Source of the DNA: Paramecium pentaurelia | Lineage: Eukaryota; Ciliophora; Oligohymenophorea; Peniculida; Parameciidae | Assembly: GCA_905183005.1 (NCBI GenBank) | Contig: CAJJDO010000001.1 | Coordinates: 1,040,278 to 1,104,277, forward strand | Direction of reading: 5' to 3' | Length of the DNA: 64,000 nt | Shown here: positions 1-13,356 of the stretch, piece after piece | Layout of the letters: every line of letters starts with the position of its first letter | How positions within the stretch are numbered: position 1 is the first letter of the stretch | The notes under the pieces: generated by a model | Seen by the model: only the letters and a program-made list of their open reading frames with translations | Told to the model about the DNA's origin: nothing | The model's database searches: none | Program-made: the position numbers and the translations under genes

Positions 1-972
1 GAATTGTAAATAAAATACTTAGATATTGGATTATCGAAATGTGCATATTTTGAGTCCTAGAAATTTTGGTACATCAGATAAACATTATTCATTTGATGTT
101 CAAGATTTAGCAAATGATGTTGTCAGATATATGTACTATAACAAAATTACAATGGCTACATTAAGTGGACATGGATTTGGAGCTAAAGTAGCTTTGGCAG
201 CAGGATGTTATCATCCAGAGAGAACAACCGGTGTATTTTGCATAGATTATTCTCCTATGGATTAAAGATATCATGAAGCATTTACAGAATTCAGAGGCTA
301 TATTGCAAAATTATCATAAATAAATACAAAAGAATTAACTAAATCATAAATTGAATCTTATTTAAAAGAGAATATTGATGTATTCAAATTGAATTACTTA
401 GTGTCCAAAATGGAGATTAATTTTTAGTGATAATCTTATTAAATTGTCATCTGGTTAATGGGATTGGAAGTTTGCACTCAAATTTTTACATAATAATGTT
501 TCATTTAATAAAGCTGATTCTATAGCTTTCTGGCCAGTTAAAGCAGGTCTCTATACAGGAAGAGCTCATTTTGCATTTCCTGAATTCTCAAGATGGGTTC
601 ATCTTGGAACCAATACTTTACCTATGTTGAAAGTCTGTCCATAAGTTAGAGGATTTGGTCATGATGTTCATTCTGTTTAAGGTGATAATAATACATTAAA
701 TCATTGGATCTATGAATTTAATAATCAATCTTTTGTATTTGCAAGTAGATTTACAAAGTAATTCAAAATTCTTAATTAGATTTTTGTCTATGTATGATGG
801 AGTTCATTTATTATTAAAAGATAGAACTGAAGTAGGTAAAGAATTTGTTCCCTCTATTATTTATTCAAAAAAAGATCCAAATCATATCTATTCTGATTAT
901 TCTCCTGCTCATTATTATCATAATTGGAGATTCAATAATGTCTATAAAAACTTAGACACACAAAATAAATGA
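1..972 (+). CDS. alpha/beta hydrolase (ABHD11-like), 5' end outside window
   Basis: This is the 3' part of an alpha/beta-hydrolase-fold protein; the frame is open from base 2, so the true start lies upstream. About 308 residues are visible once introns at 380-401 and 758-779 (22 nt each, GTA...TAG) are removed. The core resembles ABHD11-type esterases, with a DYRNVHILSPRNFG strand, then the nucleophile elbow LSGHGFGAK, then a CIDYSP segment. The elbow reads G-H-G-F-G (codon 173-175 is GGA), whereas active hydrolases have serine at that point, so catalysis is doubtful. Later blocks such as TGRAHFAFPEFSRWVHLG look conserved but are not part of a motif I know. The stop is TGA at 970-972. The fold is fairly sure; the substrate is unknown. 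Confidence 0.75.
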
Positions 973-1011
973 AAATATAAAATCAAAAATATTGCATAAT
1001 ATTTATACCAA

Positions 1012-1708
1012 TCATTAAATCTACAAATCTATTCTTGCCAATATTGTATCATCTTATTTTAATATTCCATTTAATTAATCATTTTGCTTTAAAGGCCCAA
1101 CACCATGAGGAGTTCCTGTTAATACTAAATCACCTGGATTTAGTGTCATGAATTTAGAAATATAACAAATCAAATCTGCAATCTTGTAATACATTGAACT
1201 TGTTTTATCTTATTGTACAATTTTATCATTTATTCTTAATTCTAAAGTTAAATTATAAGGATCTTGAATCTTTTCTTTTCCAATCAAATTACTTATTGGA
1301 AAGAATAGGTCTTGCCCTTTTGATAAATCCCAAGGAAATCCTTACTTTTTAAAATGGGCTTATAATTCTCTATCTGTTAAATCTAAAGCCAGAAAATATC
1401 CACCTACGTAATCATACCAATCCTCTTTTTTTATGTTCTTGCCTTATTTACTTATCATGAAACCAAGCTTATATATTAATATAAATTTTTACTTCTATTT
1501 CATGATGTATTTCATGGCCAAGTTCAGGTAACTTTAATACTTATGGTTTATCAACCAAAAATATAGAAGTAAAAGGTTTTTGAAATATGACAGGTTCTTT
1601 TGGTGGTTCCTCTCCTCCCATTTCTTAAACATGTTTTACATAATTCTTTCCTACTGCCAAAATTTTTGGATTATTTGGATTTACTATTTTCTTAAATAAT
1701 TCTTCCAT
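1012..1708 (-). CDS. fumarylacetoacetate hydrolase family protein (FAHD1-like)
   Basis: The 223-residue protein matches the FAHD1 family, which in other organisms are mitochondrial acylpyruvases / oxaloacetate decarboxylases. The family signatures run in order: VGKNYVKHVQEM near the N-terminus, EPVIFQKPFTSI, the metal-binding ELGHEIHHEIE stretch, DWYDYVGGYFLALDLTDRE, and LNPGDLVLTGTPHGVGP near the end. One 25-nt intron at 1468-1492 splits the codons after HHEIE and ends in AAG; without it the frame is broken. Start ATG is at 1708 and TGA at 1012-1014. Length fits the family. No targeting peptide is obvious. It is convergent with the hydrolase at 1-972, with only about 40 bp between the two stops. 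Confidence 0.9.
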
Positions 1709-1907
1709 TATAATTTTTATTAAAATTGATTAATGAAAATAATTTATATGAAATTTATCTACTTTTTAAACCTTCTAATATAGTATTACTTTTGTTTAAT
1801 CACTTATTAAATCTATTACATAATATGTTTCTATTGCAGTTTTTATGTTTTACACAAAATAATAAAACTAATTCCTTTTGAAATCTTGTATAAAAATATA
1901 TTAATTA

Positions 1908-2785
1908 ATGGATTCAAGCGATTCTTAAGAAGATTCATATTAGAAAGTATAAAAAATTATGAAATAAGGATTCATTACTAGAAATACTCTAATTTGGATA
2001 ATTCAAGAAGTAAAATGAAAGTGAAAAATTATCAATCGATATTTCTAATCATGTGTTAAACTTAGGAATGTTCACAAAACCAAAATAAAATTACATTTAA
2101 AATACAAATCATACTAAAGAATTATATATTTCTATCATTAAAAGTATCACAATATATAAATTTAAGAGATCACAGATCAATTAGTTTATTAAGTAATATC
2201 AATATATTGAGTCAGGATCAAAGAAATTTATTCAGTCCAAAAAAAATAATACTTGGACTATAAGATTATTTATTAGAAAAACAGGTTGAAAGAATATATA
2301 ATACAGTAAGAAGAAAAAGTTGTATATGTACTAAATGTGGTCATTAAAGTGATTTTGAAAAACGAACTAACTCTTTTTCAGTGAGAACCTAGCAATAAAT
2401 AAATACATAAATACGTTTATTAAATTACAACACAAGAAATCAATTTAAACAATAATCTTTAATAAGACTACACAAAATAAAACAATTATAAAACTAATGT
2501 CATTATTCAAGTCTTTCAGCTCAAATAGATAATTAATTATAATTTAATTAAACACCATTAGTAGAACCAACCATAGTTAATATTAAATGGAAATTCAAAA
2601 AGAAAACAATAATTTAACCTGTTGTATTAAAGCAATACTTACCAACAACAAAAAATTACTTTGTAAAATAATATCATCTTACTTCAAGAACAGGAACCAA
2701 TAATACTCCTACATAAAAAACCTTACCTTCACTTAAGACTTTAACTTAGAGTAGAAGAAATCTATTTGATAATAAATATTATTGA
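1908..2785 (+). CDS. hypothetical protein with a CxxC pair
   Basis: A roughly 280-residue protein of unknown function. The C-terminal two-thirds is one clean frame that includes RRKSCICTKCGH, two cysteines two residues apart with a nearby histidine, then a basic, glutamine-rich tail ending at TGA 2783-2785. The 5' part is ambiguous. Either one 35-nt intron follows codon 13, or two shorter introns (22 and about 25 nt) are used and the middle is read in another frame. Both give whole codons. The ATG at 1908 is the first in frame. I recognise no family; a very short zinc-ribbon-like site is possible but unproven. Confidence 0.45.
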
Positions 2786-3036
2786 TTTAAAAATATTTAT
2801 TATATTATTACAATCTAAATATAAGAAAAATTAGAATTAAATTGCAAAATATGAGATTTTAATAGAATTTAAACATAGAATTTTTAGTATATTTATATAA
2901 ACAATCTAATTAATTTAAAAAAACATAAACTGTTTTATTAAATACATTTTTTTATAATTCTATATTTTTTAATATTAAATTATTATAATTTTAATTAAAT
3001 TTTGAGTTAATGTAGATATGAAGAGTATTGATATAA

Positions 3037-4160
3037 TCAAACTCCTTTTTTTTACAAAAATTCCTCTGCCTAAGCTATCTTTTAATGATAAAGCATTGTA
3101 ATTTCAATGATAATCTGGTTTTCTTCATGTCTTTTTTATTTCTCCATCACATATTTAGCCTTTTATTAGTTATAAGCATCTAATAATTATAGAAAATCAA
3201 AAGATTACTTTAAGTCTATTATAAAATTCTTTATGTATTTCCTAATATCTTCTCACATTAACTAACAACATCTTATGCTAATTCTTTATCATCTTCTAAA
3301 CTATTTAAAAATTTTAATCTGCTATCATATTCTTATTTTAATAACACTTATTCATTTAATAAATTTCTTCTATAATCCACAAAATCATTAGCAGATGTAA
3401 TTTCTTATTCTTCTAATGTTTAAATATGTTCTTATATTTTAGAAATTAATCCTTGAACTTTTCCAACAATTTCAGAAACCACTTAATTTGCTTAATCTTC
3501 TTATGAAACCTCTAAAATCATATAGAAAATTTACCCACTTAAGAGAAAACTTCTTTATGGTCTATCATATTAGTATAGAGTGATAATTTAGAAGTATATT
3601 CTTAAGCCTCCTCTTTTTATAAGAATGCATTTTATTCTTTGAGTTGTAAATCACCATTAACCCATTCTAATACATTTAATGCTTCCCTATAATCTCTTAA
3701 TGCATCAATAAATAAAGAATTTGCTTCACATCTTTATTCAGCTAGATCTTCTAATTTCATATCATTTGACTTTCTTCTCTTTTCATTCCAATTCAAATAA
3801 TCAGTAGTTTAAGCAATTTTATCATCTACTGCTTCTAAATCTTCTGAATTCTTTTGCAATGATTCATTATTCTCTTTCATAATTCCAGTAAATGCTGCAC
3901 AATCATTCAATACACCTCCTTCATATTCTTAAAATGCTTTGTCTGCCTATTCTTTAGTTGTAAAGATCTCATACTTTTCTATCTAATTCTACATTAGCAT
4001 TTTTCAAGTCTTCTAATAATTGTAATACTGCTTAAATAGCATCTCTAGCAGTTCCTAATCCAGTTCCTGTGCTTATCAAATTTAAAAATTCAGGATTGAA
4101 TTTATGTTATTGTTAACATAGAATAATTGTTATCAAAGTTAATCCTATCAGAAGTCTCAT
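3037..4160 (-). CDS. secreted coiled-coil protein, trichocyst-matrix/granule-lattice-like
   Basis: A 347-residue protein starting with a signal peptide (MRLLIGLTLITIILC). The rest is helical, acidic and rich in heptads. After about residue 80 it carries a block KLEDLAEQRCEANSLFIDAL followed by RDYREALNVLEWV, which resembles the cysteine-containing helix of Paramecium trichocyst matrix proteins and Tetrahymena granule-lattice proteins. Those proteins crystallise inside dense-core secretory granules. Three introns (3947-3974, 3512-3534, 3180-3208, all ending TAG) keep the frame. Cysteines are few (CAAF, RCEAN, QCEK). The family link is inference from pattern alone; a generic secreted coiled-coil protein is the alternative. 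Confidence 0.6.
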
Positions 4161-4497
4161 TTCCGTTTTTATTTCCAATATAATATTATAAATTATATTT
4201 AAAACAATACAAAAAATAATATTATTCATAACGTTGAAAGTAGAATGATCAAATTTTAACTTAAACTTCACATACTTTATCAATTTAATTGAAAGAATAA
4301 TTTCATTTCAAAATATATAAATAATATTTTCAATTTTTCAAAATTTATCTAGAATAATATTTTCTATAAGAATGAGTTATGTGTTTCTATATAGTAATCC
4401 CTCTATGAATTATACAAATATTATTGTAATAATTTTTTAATTTACTCATTTTTTAGATTGTAAAACAAAATTTATAATTATAAATAAATTTTTTAGA

Positions 4498-4883
4498 ATG
4501 GAGACACAATAAGGGTTACGGAATAATTATGACAATTCAAGTTTTTGGGAGCCCAAATATTTCCTAATGGCTATGATCTTTTGCTTTTTAATCTATTTTT
4601 TTTTGAAGAATAATAACAAAAGAGAACCTATTAAGGTATTTTGTTTTTGAATTTAAATAAGGATAGAGTATGGAGGAAATTTGCTTTTTCATATTAAGAG
4701 ATGATGAATTAATTTGATAATTCTGAGAAGGAACTTCTTAAGCATACTTTTCATAATACTATTTTTAATACAAAACCTTCTCTAGTAACTAATGATACAA
4801 GAAAACCAAGCAAAAAGACATGCAATGTATCTTTTGATTTAGATAAAAATGTTACTCATATGTTTTAATAAAATGGATATTGA
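4498..4883 (+). CDS. small single-pass membrane protein
   Basis: A 119-residue protein of unknown function. A short polar N-terminus leads into one hydrophobic segment, FLMAMIFCFLIYFFL (roughly residues 22-36), followed by a lysine/asparagine patch and a soluble C-terminal half. A 26-nt intron at 4636-4661 (ending AAG) is needed because the unspliced frame hits TGA inside it. Positive charges after the hydrophobic stretch suggest an N-out or signal-anchor topology with the tail in the cytosol, but this is inference. No relative is recognised. Confidence 0.55.
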
Positions 4884-5328
4884 ATGTAATTATTTTCTTG
4901 AGAATTCATTAATTAAATATGTTAAATATATTCATAAGTTATTTTTCTTGATTTAGTCAGATAATTTCCTCTAATAAATATAAATTTATTAAACAAATTA
5001 AGGATAATTCACTATGAATGATAAAAATAATAAATGAATATATGATAATTTATATAAAAGAAGCTACAAATATTCATAATTTATTTTTAATATATTATAT
5101 AAATTGAATTAATTTGAAATGTTTATAAACATTAACTTAAACTATAAATACTAATTATAATTACATATAATAATAAAAAATAAGATATTAATAATGATAT
5201 AATAAAATTGAAATTTTAAAATATATGATAGTAATAACAAATCAAACTAAAAATCGAATAATAAATGTTTAATAATAGAAATAATAATTAAAAAAAATGA
5301 TAAATTAATAATAAAGAAATTAAATATT
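4884..5328. other. A+T-rich intergenic stretch
   Basis: About 445 bp between the small membrane protein and the histidine-kinase-like gene. The sequence is extremely A+T rich, with TGA in all frames and no intron-like or protein-like block. It presumably holds the promoter of the downstream gene. I see no repeat or RNA structure. Confidence 0.6.
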
Positions 5329-7702
5329 ATGTTTGAATAGTAATTTAAAACAAGAGAATATTTACATTTGATTTTAAATATTGCTATTTCATCACTCTTT
5401 GCAGTATTGGAGCAACTATTATGTAATATTTAAGGGACTTTAATATGGGATCTTGTATTTATTCCTTGTGGCATAATATTCTCATTAATACACATAACTT
5501 CATATTTTCATTGGAATAAAGGTATGAAAACTTAATTAAAAATAGGTGATTTGTCTTCTTTTTTTTTTTGGGCCTTATTAATGAAGAGAATATTTCTTTT
5601 AGGAATTAATTAAGGAGAATTTGTATTCTTTTTATTTGGATTATTAAATGGAATATATACAAACAAATTAAATATTAATGATTCAAAAAAGTACTATTTG
5701 AAATCTAAGACCATTATATAGGTTTTAGTAATATTTGTGTTGACAATCATAAATTTGATTAAAGAGTTTAGTGAATATACTAATACTTTTATAGCAATAT
5801 TTATAATTCTTACAATAATAATAGGTATAAATGATAATATTGATTTATAAAATAAAACTATTACTAAGTAAGAAGAATTTTAAACAGATTTGAAACATAA
5901 TTAATTTGAAATAAAGAAATGTTAAACAACAATATTTTAAATGTAATAATAACAATAATAATAAAAATCAAATTGGGAATAATATTAATAACAAACAGAT
6001 GAATGGATTTGTAAGATAGATTTGAATAGATATTCTTTAACAGAAAGTTTAAATTCTTGTGAATAAAATTATGCATTAAGAAAATCTTTATGTGATTATA
6101 AACTTTCTATTTAACAATTATTTTAAAATTTGTTGATTACAAGTTAATAGACTAATTTATAATAATCAATTAATTTATGGTCAGAAATTGTGGAGACAAA
6201 TTCATTATAGAATTGGTTGGAAAAAAACTATTTTTCAGAGAGTTCAGCTTCTAAATTGGAATAAGCCAGATAAAAATAATATAGATATGGTATTGATGGG
6301 ATTTAAGGTATGCAAGAGGATTAAATATCAATAATTTCACCATAGAATGAAGGCAAAGGCACATTTAATAATAAAGATTAAATTCATGAATTTTCTGGAT
6401 TGTCTGCTCTTTAATAGCATGGTGATATGCAAGGATCTAATTCTATTTTATCTAATAAAACAACATTAGGTTGTTATTTTTAGACAAATTAAATAAGGAT
6501 TGAGATGAGGGCTTCTATATTTTTAATGGAAGATGAATTTGATAGTAAAAAATAAATTTTAATTTTGATTCTGAGAAATATTGATAAAGAAATAACAAAA
6601 ATAAAAACTAGTTTAGAAAGAACTGAATAATAGAGGATTGTATTTTATAAATATATAAAAAGAGTAGCTGATGATGTTTGTCAGATATTATAATAAATAG
6701 TGTAAATAAAAAAGATATTAGATTAGCGATAAAAGTAATATATTATTATAAACTAAAAGAGAATTTGATAAGATAAAGTAAAATAACTTCATTACTTTAT
6801 CATTCTGTGACGGTGATGCATTTATTAAGTCTGAAAAATAGATAGGTGAAATGAAACTATCATAAAAATTAAGTATACCTATTTAATCACCTGTTTAATC
6901 TGCATTTCAAAGAGTTACTTCATCTTTAAGTTAATAACATGATATTTAAGAAGAATAAATATAAAAATTACATACTATTTCATAACCTACTGAATTAACT
7001 AAATAAATAGATAAATGGTAATTGAATGTAATTTAAATGGAATAAAATAATTTTAATTTTTTTGAATTATTTTCTATAAGTGAATATAAATCAGATAGAT
7101 TTAATTTTATTACAAGTTTAAATATAGTGAAGGAGTTATTTAAGAATGATAGTATTGTTATTAAATACAATATCATAATATCTTAAATATTAATAAATGA
7201 AAATGAAATGGAATTGACTTCAGATAAAAGAAGAGTTAAACAATTGCTAATCAATATAATAAAAAATTCTATTTAATGTTTTGATTATAACATTTCTAAA
7301 GTAAAATCTGAAAATTTATAATCAATATTAACTGACTAAAAATAAGAGATTAATTAATAAGAATTAAAAGTTTAAAATACAATAATAATCAAATCTTGGG
7401 CAGATGTTGAAAAAATAACAGTAGAAATTACTGATAATGGTGGAGGAATTTCATAAGAAATGATCAAAAATAGAATTTAAGATTGTAAATTAGGATTATA
7501 AGCATGTCAAAAGATTCTAAAAAATTTATCTCATGATCCAAAAAAACCTTTAGAGATTATCAATTATATGAAAACTAAAAATGGAATAAAGGGTACTGTT
7601 GTCTAATTTACTTTATCTAAATAATTTGTGCCTACATAATCAAATGAAGAAAATATATTCTCTGATTCATTGACTATTAATAATAAAGTTGAATTGAATT
7701 GA
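5329..7702 (+). CDS. membrane histidine-kinase-like protein (HATPase domain)
   Basis: A 782-residue protein with about five hydrophobic segments in the first 190 residues (for example ILTIIIGIND), a long glutamine-rich middle, and a C-terminal GHKL ATPase domain. In that domain the N-box is RRVKQLLINIIKNSIQ and the G1 box is EITDNGGGIS, both near the consensus of two-component kinases. I could not find the usual H-box histidine context upstream of the ATPase domain, and no receiver domain follows. One 25-nt intron (6735-6759, ending AAAAG) restores the frame. The stop at 7700-7702 lies 17 bp before the ATG of the calcium pump. It may be a true sensor kinase or a derivative that only binds ATP. 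Confidence 0.75.
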
Positions 7703-7719
7703 TAATATATTTAAATTAA

Positions 7720-10700
7720 ATGTAATCTCCTAATAAAAGTGCTTTGTCTCATAGAGATTAATCAGATGATATTCGACCATTGACAGTTTAAGAACATCCA
7801 GATTTGGGACCATTTAAAATAACTCCTCAATAATTATAATAAATATTTCATCTAAACACAAGAAGAAGTACATGTGAGGAATTAGATTATTTAATATAAC
7901 AAGGTGGTATTGGTAATTTAATATCATTATTTATTAATTTAAGATTGGTTAATTGATGGTTTACATACATCTATAAAAGATGGAATTAATGATGACCATA
8001 ATTAAAGAATATAAGTTTATGGTCATAATAAAAGAATAGTAAGACCTCCATAAACATATTGTGAATTGTTATGGAATGCATTAGAAGATTTTACAATGCG
8101 AGTTTTATTAATAGCATCAATAGCCAGTATTGTAATAGAAGTGGCTACTGCAGATAATGAGCATCGTCATTTAGCTTGGATTGAAGGATTTGCTATATTT
8201 ATTGCAGTTTTGGTCTGTACTAATGTTGCAGCAATGAATGATTATTCAAAAGAGAAATAATTTAGAAAGCTAAATGCTGCTAGTGAAAAATCAAAAATAG
8301 TAACAGTAATAAGAAATAAATAATTGATATAAATTCATGAAGAGTAAGTATTGGTAGGAGATATTTGTAAATTAATAGAGGGAATGGAAATTCCTGCTGA
8401 TGGAATATTACTTGAAGCTTCTGATGTAAAAATTGATGAATCTTCAATGACTGGAGAAACACATTCAATTACAAAAGGAACAATTAATTAATGTTAAAAA
8501 TAGAAATAGGAATTAAATGATGAAGGAGTATAATTAGGTGAATAAGATAGATTTAAGATACCATCTCCTGCATTATTATCTGGTACAAGAGTATTAGAAG
8601 GAGAAGGATTATTTTTAATTTGTGTAGTAGGTGATCTTTCATGTTTAGGTTAAATTAAAGCATCATTAGAATAAGAAGAAGAAGAAGGTATTATAATTTA
8701 ATTATAAAAAATAGAGACACCTTTATAAGTTAAATTGACTATGATAGCAGAAGATATTGGTAAATTTGGATTGATATCAGCAGTATTGATATTCTTTGTA
8801 TTAATGATTCGTTTTGCAATAGAGAGAGGGATAGCAAATGAATGGGATCATAGTAAACATTGGATGGAAATATTAAATTTTATAATTCTTTCAATAGTAG
8901 TTCTTACAGTAGCTATTCCAGAAGGATTACCTTTGTCAGTTACAATATCTTTGGCTTATTCTGTTCAAAAGATGATGGATGATAAGAATTTAGTTAGAAA
9001 AATGTATGCTTGTGAAACTATGGGAGGAGCAGATTCTATATGTTCTGATAAAACTGGAACATTAACTATGAATAAGATGGTGTTAACAAAAATTTGGAAT
9101 AAATAATTTTATGAAATTGATTATTTGGCTAAAGAATAAAATTTGAATTAGTTGATATAAAAATCAATGGAAAATCTATTTTTAGAAGCATTGTGTTGTA
9201 ATTCATCAGCTGAATTGACACCTGAATCAGGATCAAAGACTGAGATAGCTATACTAGAATATTTATAGAAAGCAAGAGTAGAATATAGAAAGATGAGAGA
9301 ATCAGTGAATTATATAAAAAAAAATCCATTTAATTCAGCTAGAAAAAGAATGAGTGTCATTGTTGAAACTAAACATAATGGATTACCAGTTAAAAGATTA
9401 TATATTAAGGGTGCATCTGAAATAATAGTACAAAGTTTAACTCATATGCATACTTATGATGATTAGAAAATTAAATTAGGAGTTAAAGATATATAAGAGA
9501 TTGAAAGAATAATAATTTAGATGGCTAAATAATCATTAAGAATAATATGTGTTGCTTATTTAGATTTAGTAGGAGATGAAGACTTATAGAAAATAAATGG
9601 TAAAGTCTATGATATCGAGACTCATGATCTTACATTTCTAGGATTATTTGGAATTATGGATAATTTGAGAGAAGGAGTTAAAGATGCAGTTACTAAATGT
9701 AAAGAAGCAGGAATAAAAGTAAGAATGGTTACAGGAGACAATTCAGAAACTGCAAGAGCTATTGCTATGAGTTGTGGAATTATTGAATAAGGAGATAGTC
9801 AAGCTATTGTAATAGAGGGAGCTGAATTTATGAAATAAGTTGGAGGTGTTGTTTGTAAAAATTGTACAACTGAATAATGTAAATGTGCAAGATCATCTAA
9901 TGAAGCTGAAAAGAATGGCACTTCTTTAAGAGTAGATACTTTGGGCAATATGTCTAGATTTAGATAAATATATCCTTAAATTGCTGTTATGGCAAGATCA
10001 AGGCCTACTGATAAATATGCTATGATTATTGGATTAAAAGAATGTGAACATATTGTGGCTGTTACAGGAGATGGTACTAATGATGCACCAGCCTTAAAAA
10101 AAGCAGATGTTGGTTTTGCTATGGGTAAAGCTGGAACTTAAGTTGCTAAAGATGCATCTGCAATTATTTTAATGGAAGATAATTTTAGTGATATTGTAAA
10201 AGCTGTTATGTGGGGTAGAAATATATTTTAATCCATAAGAAAATTCTTATAATTTTAATTAACTGTTAATGTTGTTGCAGTGGGATTCACTTTAATCTCC
10301 TCTGCTCTATTAAAACAAGATGTACTTAAACCTATATAAATGTTATGGGTCAATCTAATTATGGATTCTTTTGCTTCTCTTGCTTTAGCTACTGAACCAC
10401 CTTCAGAAATACTCTTGAAGGATCGTCCTTATTCAAGATCTGAATCTATTGTTACTCATAAAATGATTAAACATATAATTGGATAGGCCATTTATCAATT
10501 AACTGTCATACTTATTCTTGTTTTTCTAGCTTAAGAATTCATACCTGAATATGTTGATGATTATGATGATGTTATTAAAGAAAGAATATAAGAAAAAATT
10601 GAAGAAGATTCTTAATTTGTTTTTGAACAATCTTCTTTATATCATCCTAAATATAATACAGATTATTATCCTGAATCTTTGAGATTAAGAAGTGGAAGAT

Positions 10701-11262
10701 TCTTAACTGTTACTAGTCATAATGATTTTGAAGATATTTTTAATGAATTTAGAATACCATCTCGTCATTATACCTTTATTTTTAATGTTTTTGTTTTCAT
10801 GCAAGTTTTTAATTTTATTAATAGCAGAAAATTAAATGATGAATTTAATGTTTTCGCCAATATATGCAATAAGTAATTTATTATTATATTAAGTCCCTTG
10901 TTCATTCTAATTGTATTCTTTATAATCATTTTACAAATTATTTTAGTGACATTTGGTAGTCTTGCTTTTTCTTGCTATAGTTATTATGGACTAACAATAC
11001 AATAATGGGTAATCTCTCTCATTATTGGTTTAATTGGATTAATTATAAGTTTCATATTAAAACTCATACCTGAATAACATGTATATTATTAATTATATTT
11101 TCTTAGATATGTCCAAATAAATAAATTATGGTTTAAAGGACTCTTGATAAAAAACCATCAGGAATTCTAGAATTAAGAAGAGGATCATCTTTAAGGAAAA
11201 AATAATCTATGCATGAATAACCACCAATTTAAGATAATCATATATAATTAATTGAAAAATGA
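7720..11262 (+). CDS. P-type Ca2+-transporting ATPase, plasma-membrane type (PMCA/P2B)
   Basis: A 1,161-residue calcium pump that would export Ca2+ from the cytosol at the cost of ATP. All diagnostic motifs are present: the actuator TGET motif (DESSMTGET), the M4 PEGLPLSV ion-site segment, the phosphorylation loop CSDKTGTLTMN, and the hinge VTGDGTNDAPALKKADVGFA. Ten hydrophobic helices are distributed as in P2B pumps. A short basic C-terminal tail after the last helix (around RRGSSLRKK) is where calmodulin regulation would sit, though no clear site is visible. Introns at 7913-7943 (31 nt, ends AAG) and 11081-11106 (26 nt, TAG). The stop is 11 bp from the stop of the convergent coiled-coil gene. 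Confidence 0.95.
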
Positions 11263-11273
11263 TTTTAAAGTTT

Positions 11274-13249
11274 TCATTTAATGGATTTTAATGATGAATT
11301 AGTTTTTGATGCATTTGATTATTTCATCTATTTGATTGGTGTTATGTTTGACTTAAGTTTAGTCAATTAATTAAGTGACTTTGATATCGATAATATACTT
11401 TTTCCATTTGGACTTTTGTTTAAACTATTGAAGTTTAGATTATATGTAAACTATTCTAAATTGTATTTCTACTCTTACAATTAAGATAGTTAATTATTCA
11501 TTTACAATATTTCCTATTCTAATTGTGCTTTATTTGGTTTTGTTTTATTAATCATCTAATCTTGTACCAATTATATAGATTATTTTATTTCATATATCTT
11601 ATTATTTAAATCATTTTCTTATCTTTAAAATTAATCCATTTTCTTTTTAAATTCTTATTCCATATATTAAATTTCTTATTCTATCTTATTTGTTCTTTCT
11701 AAATAATTTTTATCATTTTTATTCAAATGTTCAATCTCTCTTTTTAATTTACTTAATTATTAAACAACTTATTTCATTTAAGGTAATATCTATTGATCAA
11801 CCATAAAAATATTAGTATTTATTGCCTATTCAGAAGTTTCAAATTTTTCAATCAATTTCATAACATGAATAAATTATTACTAAAATTAAAAATATATAAT
11901 TACATTCTCTTACTCTTATATTAGCTAAATTATTTCTTCCTAAATGCTCTACATCATCTTATCATAACCCTAATGCTCTTTCATCTATTATAACTGTTCT
12001 TTATTCTAAGTTTTGTACATATCATAAGCTTCTAAGGCAGACTATTCAATCATACTCTAGAATTAATCTTAAGCACTTTCTTAGTTTTGAAAAAATACAT
12101 TTACTCATTTATTTTAAATTATTCCTATTATTCTTCCAATTATTTGATCATCAATCTTTTCATTTCAATTTAATTGTCAATTTCTGATATCTTATTCTAT
12201 ATTTATAGATCCTCCCCATATTGCCTTAGTGTTAATTTCATTTCCTATAATTATGTTTATACTAATTTTTATTGCATTGAAACTATAATAAACTATTCTA
12301 ATTATGTAATAAATTCTTTCATACTAACCCAATTAGTTCCTTAATTTGAATTCTTAAATAAATTATTTCTTAATGTTTATAGATAATGTGTTAATTTAGA
12401 ATAAAAATCACTTTAATCAATTGATTATACATCATTCTGTAATTAAAATTCTTAAACTAAGTTATCTGGATGAGATAAATTTAAACTTTTATGTAATGGA
12501 ATAATTTTATTTCTTTAAATCTTAATTTTTTAATTAGCTTAATGTAATTAAACTTCAAGTAATGTAGCTTAATGTTATAATCCTAATTGTTTTTACTTTT
12601 CTTCTCTTTATTATTATAATACTTTAATCTCTTTGTCCTATATTACTATTTGATTTTGATTATCTTAATATTTTTTACCATTTGTAAAGTATAATTAAGA
12701 AATAGTAAATAATTATTCATTCTAATTTTTAATTTATTCAACAAATTCTTCCAATTCTTCCTTTTATCCTACTAACTCAGCTCTTTATAATAAGTGAGTA
12801 TTTAAGTCTTCCTACAAAATTTATTTAGTTTCTATCATTTAACAATATAATTCATTAGCATTTTATTTCTATTTTATAAATCCTTAATGTTCTTTATTAA
12901 TTGTTTCATATAAACTCTTAAGTTTATTAAATTCAGATTCATAAAAATCAAAAACTGAACTTTATTATCTATCAATATCTAATTACATTTAAGAATAGCT
13001 ATATTATCATAATAATTATTACTTTTGCTCTTCTAATCTAAGATCTGATAATTATTTTTAGAGACTATCATAATCAATTGATTTCATTGTATTATTACCA
13101 AGTAAAACATTAATCTTTTATTTGATCAATTGTTAGTAATTATATATACGTTTGTTGATTTAATCTAACTATTCAAATATGTAATCCTATTCATCGTTCT
13201 CATCTCTTTTTTTTGCTGGACTATCTGAAATGAATTTCTATGATAACAT
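11274..13249 (-). CDS. long coiled-coil protein, unknown
   Basis: A 643-residue protein made almost wholly of charged, glutamine-rich heptad sequence, with a serine/lysine-rich tail (KTNSSLKSIK at the end). The start is LSQKFISDSPAKKRDENDE. Introns at 12999-13022 (24 nt) and 12057-12076 (20 nt, the shortest in the window) are required. A further stretch, 11880-11903, has intron-like ends (GTAATT...TTTAG), is 24 nt long and contains no TGA, so it could be spliced or retained. Length and composition suggest a cytoskeletal, basal-body or ciliary role, but nothing specific can be named. Confidence 0.75.
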
Positions 13250-13356
13250 AGTTTAACGATAATATTATTTAAAATTAAATTTGTAAGTTTTTTTCATTTG
13301 CCACATTTAATAAAGAGAAACTAGAAATAGACAAATATTAATATTTTAAATATTCA

